From: SIG575 sp045534165
GTDB taxonomy: Bacteria > Bacillota > Clostridia > Oscillospirales > Acutalibacteraceae
Reading direction: 5' to 3'
Assembly (NCBI GenBank): GCA_045534165.1
Contig: JAZSJD010000014.1
Location: forward strand, 1 to 9,381
DNA: 9,381 nucleotides
In this document: positions 5,520 through 9,381 of the stretch, piece by piece
How the letters are laid out: every line of letters begins with the position of its first letter
Position numbering within the stretch: position 1 is the stretch's first letter
Position numbers and translations under genes: made by a program
Notes under the pieces: generated by a model
What the model was told of the DNA's origin: nothing
Database searches by the model: none
The model's input: the letters and a program-made list of their open reading frames with translations, nothing else

Positions 5520-8500
5520 TCACCGCAAACTGAGCAGTAAACTACCATGTCATATGAGCCTGCTGCTTCGTATGTTGCTTCAACTCTGTTTTCTTCTACT
5601 GCTTCCGCTTCTGTGTGTCCGAGAGCGTCAACTGTGATTGTTTCACGGCTGAGTTCTTCGCCACATACTGTACAGTATACTACGTTGTCGTATGAACCGT
5701 CGTTTACGCAATCTGCTGCAACTTCATTTTCCACTACAACTTCGCCTTCTGTATGGCCGAGAGCATCAATTGTAATTGTTTCTCTTGAGAGTTCAACTGC
5801 GGGAGTACAGCATGTGCAGTAAACTACAAGGTCATATGAACCGTCTTCTGTGCATGTTGCTTCCACTCTGTTTTCTTCTACTGCTTCTGCTTCTGTGTGA
5901 CCAAGTGCAGGAACAACTGTTGTTTCACGAGAAAGTTCTTCGTTACATACTGAACAGTAAACTACCATATCGTATGAACCGTCTGTTGTAGGTGTTGCTA
6001 CAACTTCGTTTTCTTTAACTGCTGCTTTTTCTTTATGTCCTTTTGCAGGAAGAGTTGTATGAACGCGTGAAACTTCTTCGCCACATACTGTACAGTAAGT
6101 TACTGTATCAAATCCGCCTTCTTCTGTACATGTTGCTGCTATATTATTTTCTTTAACTGCAGTGCCTTTCTTATGGCCGAGAGCTTTAACTGTGATTGTT
6201 TCGCGAGATACTTCTTCGCCACATTCTGAACAGTAAACAACTTCGTCATATGAACCGGCTGTTGTACAAGTTGCTTCAACTTCGTTTTCAATAACTACAT
6301 CTTCAACGAAGGGATGTCTGCAAGATTCGTCATATGAAGCCATAAGTTCAGCATATTTTGCTGTGATAGCAGCTGTTTTTGCATCGATAGTTGCCTGATC
6401 CATAACTGTAAGGCTGGAGTTGTTGTACATTGCCACAGCTTCAGCTATAAGAGCATCGTATTCAGCAAGGATATCCTGGTCATAGTATTCGATTACGCCG
6501 GGAATTTCTGCATCGATAGCAGCTTTAAGGTCATCTTTGTATGCACCCTTAAGGATAAGTGCAGCGATTGTATCTGTAAGTGATTTCACAAGTGAATCAA
6601 CTTCATCCTGTTTTTCTGTACCCCAGGGATTGATTGCATGGTCAGCAATAGCTGCTTCTGCATTTTCGATAGGAGTAACAAGGAGAGAACCGTTGATATA
6701 GAGTGAACGGTCAATGTTCTTTGCTTCTGCAAGTTTTGCATTAAGAGCATCAAAGTCAGCTGTTACAACTTCAAGGTTTGCAATAGCATCTGTGATAGCC
6801 TTAGCCATTGCATCGATTTCATCCTGGTTGAGAGCATTGAGAGTGTAATCAACTGCGTTGATTGCATCCTGAACAGCCTTCCATGATTCAGGAGTAAATG
6901 CATCTTTGTCAAGTTTTTCAGCTTCTGCTTTTGCTGCATAAACGCCTTCGTAGTTACCAGCAAGAGGAGTTGCATTCTTGATTGCCAGTTCAAGGTTTTC
7001 AGCCATCTGATCAACTGCACCCTGATAGAGAATTGAATAACTGTTTGTTACCATTTCCTGTGCTTCTCTGATGAGAGCGATATCTGCATCTGAATATGCT
7101 TCTTTGTTATCAAGGATTTCGTCTGCCTGATCATTAAGACTGTTTACGCGTGTATAGTCAGCTGTTTTAAGCTGAAGGTTGTTGTACATTGTCTGAAGTG
7201 ATTTTGTTGCTGCATCGATTTCAGACTGTGTTGCTTTGGGGTTGTTGTATACACGGAGAGCTTCTGTGTATGCTGTCTGGAACTGTGAGAAACCTGAACG
7301 GTAGAACCAACCCTGAGGGTTAGCACCCTTCTGCTGTGTACGTGTTGAAGGTGTTGTGGGATCACTGTTCATAACATAGTCGATAAGTTCACGGAGTGCA
7401 CCCTTATCAACAACGTGGAATGTCATTGCTGTGGGAACTGTAGCAGATGAAGTCATGTTGTAGTGCTGAAGAAGACCTTTTTTAACCCACATATATGCAT
7501 AGTATTTTGTTGTGATTGTGTATGATGAACCATCAACAAGGTTTGCAACATTACCTGTAAGAGGCTGTGTGAAAAGGTTCTGATACTGACCAACGCCACC
7601 TGACATTGTTGCCTTTGCAGCATTCTGGTCAAAACCTGTTACACCGTGATTTGCTTTTTCAGGAAGAGCAAGACCGATAGTTGCCTGTGCAGTTGCATCG
7701 TTTGTTGTAGCTGCTGAGCCTGTGTTAATACCTGATGAAACCCAAGCATCTTCAAGAGCTGTGTAGGGGTTGTCATTATTTCTGTCTGAAAGCTGACCTA
7801 CGTTAGCATCAATTCTGAGGTTGATGTCCTGGAGTGTTTTTGCTGATGATGCGTCAACATAAATGTGAGCAATTGTTGCACCTGAGGCAAAAAGTTCGTT
7901 TGCCTGGTTGTGTTTACCGGCAGGCTTATCTGTTTTGTCGTCAGAGAAAAGTAATGTGTTGTAACCTGCAGATGTGTTTTCAGTCTTTGTAGCTGTAGCT
8001 ACATTGTAAATACCATATGCTTTGTAGGGGTCACCTGTTGATGTTGAGATGTCTGCGGGCTGTTCATAGTAAACAGATGTACCAAGAAGACGTGTTGATG
8101 CAGAAGCCCATACACGATAGTATGAACCTGTACCTGAAAGAGCCTGAATTTCAGACTGTGCTTCAACGTAAGAACCACCGTTAGCGATGTTTTCAACGAA
8201 TGTTACACATTTTTCCTGGTATGAGTTACCGTCTATCCATGTATAGTCAATTGTGAATGTGATAGCTGTGCCGGCTTCTGCAGTACCGCTTATAATTTCA
8301 CAGCCGTATGTACCTGTTGAACCGTTATAGTTAAGGTCTGAAAGTACAACTGACTCGTTGCTGCATGTGATTCCTTTAGGTGTAACGCCAACTGTGTTTG
8401 ACTGGAACTCAATCTTTGTAGCAGAAGGAGTTTCACCTGCATATGCCTGAGCTGCATATGCACCTGAAAGTTCGGGAACACCTGAAGGTGTTGCTTTAAC

Positions 8501-8719
8501 GATTGTTGTACCGGGTTCCATTGAGTTTGCTGCAAGAGCAACTCTTGTAACGGGAGTACATGTGAATGTTACGTCCGGACGTGCGATGGGTTCAAGAACG
8601 ATTTCTTCAAGAACGGCTCCGTTTGATTCAACTGCAAAAGCAGTAAAACCTGTTGAAACAACAGAGAGAACCATAAGAAGAACCATTACTGAACTTAAGA
8701 TTCTTTTGGTCATTTTCAT
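5057..8719 (-). CDS. Secreted type I dockerin protein with six Cys repeats
   Basis: The 1220-residue protein has the same plan as its downstream paralogue. A signal peptide (MKMTKR, hydrophobic core, probable cleavage after AFA at residue 29) is followed by an unrecognised, probably beta-rich domain to about residue 440 with cysteines 54, 119, 140 and 171. A helical acidic FIVAR-like region spans about 441-798 (PKATQSEID at 494-502). Six Cys repeats (800-1079) and a short conserved module (about 1080-1150) lead to a type I dockerin (1151-1210) with ligands D1153, N1155, D1157, D1161, D1164 and D1189, N1191, D1193, D1197, D1200. It should be exported and bound to a cohesin; no enzyme domain, LPXTG or SLH motif was recognised. 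The start is set at 8719 because AGGAGG (8729-8734) lies 9 bases upstream. The longer frame from 8737 would place this site inside the coding region and add six residues before the signal peptide. The ATG at 8713 is 15 bases away and less likely. Promoter and terminator are its own. Confidence 0.92.
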   Translation of the reverse strand: MKMTKRILSSVMVLLMVLSVVSTGFTAFAVESNGAVLEEIVLEPIARPDVTFTCTPVTRVALAANSMEPGTTIVKATPSGVPELSGAYAAQAYAGETPSATKIEFQSNTVGVTPKGITCSNESVVLSDLNYNGSTGTYGCEIISGTAEAGTAITFTIDYTWIDGNSYQEKCVTFVENIANGGSYVEAQSEIQALSGTGSYYRVWASASTRLLGTSVYYEQPADISTSTGDPYKAYGIYNVATATKTENTSAGYNTLLFSDDKTDKPAGKHNQANELFASGATIAHIYVDASSAKTLQDINLRIDANVGQLSDRNNDNPYTALEDAWVSSGINTGSAATTNDATAQATIGLALPEKANHGVTGFDQNAAKATMSGGVGQYQNLFTQPLTGNVANLVDGSSYTITTKYYAYMWVKKGLLQHYNMTSSATVPTAMTFHVVDKGALRELIDYVMNSDPTTPSTRTQQKGANPQGWFYRSGFSQFQTAYTEALRVYNNPKATQSEIDAATKSLQTMYNNLQLKTADYTRVNSLNDQADEILDNKEAYSDADIALIREAQEMVTNSYSILYQGAVDQMAENLELAIKNATPLAGNYEGVYAAKAEAEKLDKDAFTPESWKAVQDAINAVDYTLNALNQDEIDAMAKAITDAIANLEVVTADFDALNAKLAEAKNIDRSLYINGSLLVTPIENAEAAIADHAINPWGTEKQDEVDSLVKSLTDTIAALILKGAYKDDLKAAIDAEIPGVIEYYDQDILAEYDALIAEAVAMYNNSSLTVMDQATIDAKTAAITAKYAELMASYDESCRHPFVEDVVIENEVEATCTTAGSYDEVVYCSECGEEVSRETITVKALGHKKGTAVKENNIAATCTEEGGFDTVTYCTVCGEEVSRVHTTLPAKGHKEKAAVKENEVVATPTTDGSYDMVVYCSVCNEELSRETTVVPALGHTEAEAVEENRVEATCTEDGSYDLVVYCTCCTPAVELSRETITIDALGHTEGEVVVENEVAADCVNDGSYDNVVYCTVCGEELSRETITVDALGHTEAEAVEENRVEATYEAAGSYDMVVYCSVCGEELSRETIEIPMLDGYFKAAEGTTTVLDTELGYIYGLDIGLSDLDGFVDYSASVSYETPDGIGTGMTLTTFRGGEEWETYTIIIFGDLNGDGVIDIYDASILAAIVNGDMELEEGDAILFAADLNGDTAVDIYDLAILNAVVNGETEIGQVPLA
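5483..6322 (-). repeat. Six Cys/His repeats within the second dockerin gene
   Basis: Six tandem coding repeats: 6173-6322, 6035-6172, 5897-6034, 5753-5896, 5615-5752 and 5483-5614. Most are 46 residues (138 bp) with C-x11-C-x2-C-x15-H. The third has Pro in place of the first Cys. The fourth is 48 residues because CTVCGEE is replaced by CTCCTPAVE. The sixth has Tyr for the first Cys and ends in PML like the last repeat of the paralogue. The array has twice the copies of the neighbouring gene, as expected from unequal exchange or slippage between repeats. Confidence 0.92.
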
Positions 8720-8728
8720 TTGAAAATA

Positions 8729-8734
8729 CCTCCT
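8729..8734 (-). promoter_or_regulatory. AGGAGG ribosome binding site that decides the start
   Basis: A perfect AGGAGG lies 9 bases before the ATG at 8719. An in-frame ATG upstream at 8737 would put this site inside the gene, so that longer start is rejected. The shorter protein also gives a normal signal peptide n-region (MKMTKR). Confidence 0.9.
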
Positions 8735-8754
8735 CATTTAAAAGATACATCGTA

Positions 8755-8783
8755 AGTATATCATACATTTTGCTATTTTGCAA
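8755..8783 (-). promoter_or_regulatory. Sigma-A promoter of the 1220-residue dockerin gene
   Basis: On the minus strand TTGCAA (8778-8783) is followed after 17 bases by TATACT (8755-8760). The start point should lie near 8748, giving a leader of about 30 bases. The -35 surroundings ATTGCAAAA and the TGATATA run at the -10 box are shared with the promoter at 4893-4921, although the rest of the two intergenic regions is not obviously alike. Confidence 0.78.
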
Positions 8784-8862
8784 TAATATTATCAAGGTTT
8801 GTTTGTTTTTTATTAATTTCCCATTATTTTCTGTGCAATTTGACGTTATCTGAGCCACTAAA

Positions 8863-8899
8863 CAAGAAAAAAGGAGAGAAGATTGCTCTTCTCTCCTTT
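8863..8899 (-). terminator. Strong terminator of the right-edge dockerin gene
   Basis: The same perfect 13-bp stem and 4-base loop as at 5012-5041 (here 8870-8882 with 8887-8899), continuing on the minus strand into TTTTCTTG after the stem's own TTT. It starts 19 bases after the stop codon of the gene that enters from the right edge. Confidence 0.93.
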
Positions 8900-8918
8900 A
8901 AAATTTGAATTGTATTGA

Positions 8919-9381
8919 TTATACAAGGGGAACCTGACCGATTTCTGTTTCACCGTTTACAACTGCATTAAGAATTGCAAGGTCGTAAATGTCAACTGCT
9001 GTATCTCCGTTAAGGTCTGCTGCGAAGAGAATAGGATCGCCTTCTTCAAGTTCCATATCACCGTTTACGATAGCTGCAAGAATTGAAGCATCGTAAATAT
9101 CGATAACACCGTCACCGTTAAGGTCGCCGAAGATGATGATTGTATATGTTTCCCATTCTTCGCCACCACGGAATGTTTTAAGTGTCATACCTGTACCGAT
9201 TCCGTCAGGTGTTTCGTATGATACACTTGATGAGTAATCTACAAATCCATCAAGGTCTGAAAGACCGATATCAAGACCATAGATGTAACCAAGTTCTTCA
9301 TTGAGCACTGTTGTTGTTCCTTCTGCTGCTTTGAAGTAACCATCCAGCATCGGAATTTCAATTGTTTCGCGTGAAAGTTCT
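8919..9381 (-). CDS. Type I dockerin protein, C-terminal part only (runs off edge)
   Basis: Only the last 153 residues and the stop are in the window; the reading frame is open to the right edge, so the gene is cut by the window and not broken. The visible part begins in the last Cys repeat (ELSRETIEIPML), continues through the short conserved module, and ends in a two-loop type I dockerin (8952-9131) with GDLNGDGVIDIYD and ADLNGDTAVDIYD. It differs from the 1220-residue paralogue by few residues here (for example LNEE for LDTE, MTLKTF for MTLTTF, last residue V for A). The start, signal peptide and middle are unseen, but the same domain plan is expected. It has its own terminator and is the third member of the tandem family. 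Confidence 0.9.
   Translation of the reverse strand, partial: ELSRETIEIPMLDGYFKAAEGTTTVLNEELGYIYGLDIGLSDLDGFVDYSSSVSYETPDGIGTGMTLKTFRGGEEWETYTIIIFGDLNGDGVIDIYDASILAAIVNGDMELEEGDPILFAADLNGDTAVDIYDLAILNAVVNGETEIGQVPLV

Noticed and set aside
5547..5991. Plus-strand frames opposite the Cys repeat array
   Set aside because: They are shadows of the tandem coding repeats on the other strand, kept open by the repeated codon pattern.
5483..6322. Regular repeats that might be a CRISPR array
   Set aside because: The period is 138 bp, the repeats are imperfect and in frame, and there are no unique spacers; they encode protein repeats.
5483..6322. CxxC repeats as rubredoxin or classical zinc-finger DNA-binding units
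   Set aside because: The proteins are exported, each unit has only one CxxC, and the surrounding sequence is unlike either family.
8628..8858. 76-codon minus-strand frame over the start of the dockerin gene
   Set aside because: It overlaps the promoter and the signal peptide region in another frame and has no ribosome binding site.
1640..9381. Mobile element origin of the tandem genes
   Set aside because: No transposase, integrase, terminal inverted repeats or attachment site is visible; tandem duplication explains the repeats.

Overview
The window reads as a piece of an anaerobic, low-GC Firmicutes (Clostridia) chromosome, most likely a fibre- or mucin-associated gut or rumen organism of the Oscillospiraceae/Ruminococcaceae kind. 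The reasons are type I dockerin modules, FIVAR-like helical repeats, strong AGGAGG ribosome binding sites, sigma-A promoters with 17-bp spacers, and a QueT transporter behind a preQ1-type leader. The taxon is inference. Every gene seen is on the minus strand, so the window is best read from right to left.

Right to left: (1) at 8919-9381 lies the 3' end of a dockerin protein gene that runs off the window. (2) At 5057-8719 is a complete 1220-residue secreted dockerin protein, with its own promoter and a strong terminator. (3) At 1640-4861 is a 1073-residue paralogue, also with its own promoter and a hairpin behind it. The two complete proteins share one plan: signal peptide, about 400 residues of unrecognised probably beta-rich domain, several FIVAR-like helical segments, a tandem array of about 46-residue Cys/His repeats (six in one, three in the other), a short conserved module, and a C-terminal type I dockerin. 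No catalytic domain, LPXTG signal or SLH domain was recognised. They look like non-enzymatic proteins held outside the cell through cohesin-dockerin contacts, and they form a tandem paralogous family with at least three members.

(4) At 1022-1537 is queT, a queuosine-precursor transporter, preceded by a good candidate preQ1-I riboswitch (1549-1590) that overlaps its ribosome binding site. (5) At 392-1018 is nth, endonuclease III, only 3 bases after queT and ending in a perfect 15-bp terminator stem. (6) Positions 1-231 carry a very strong sigma-A promoter with an A/T-rich upstream element and a hairpin-rich leader pointing out of the left edge. Its style is that of an rRNA leader. The last bases resemble the start of 23S rRNA, but the rRNA gene itself lies outside.

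The most interesting material is the dockerin family: the regular C-x11-C-x2-C-x15-H repeat array that differs in copy number between paralogues, the identical 30-bp terminator hairpins behind two of the genes, and near-identical 3' ends beside diverged middle sections. I do not see a defence system, CRISPR array, transposon or tRNA in the window.
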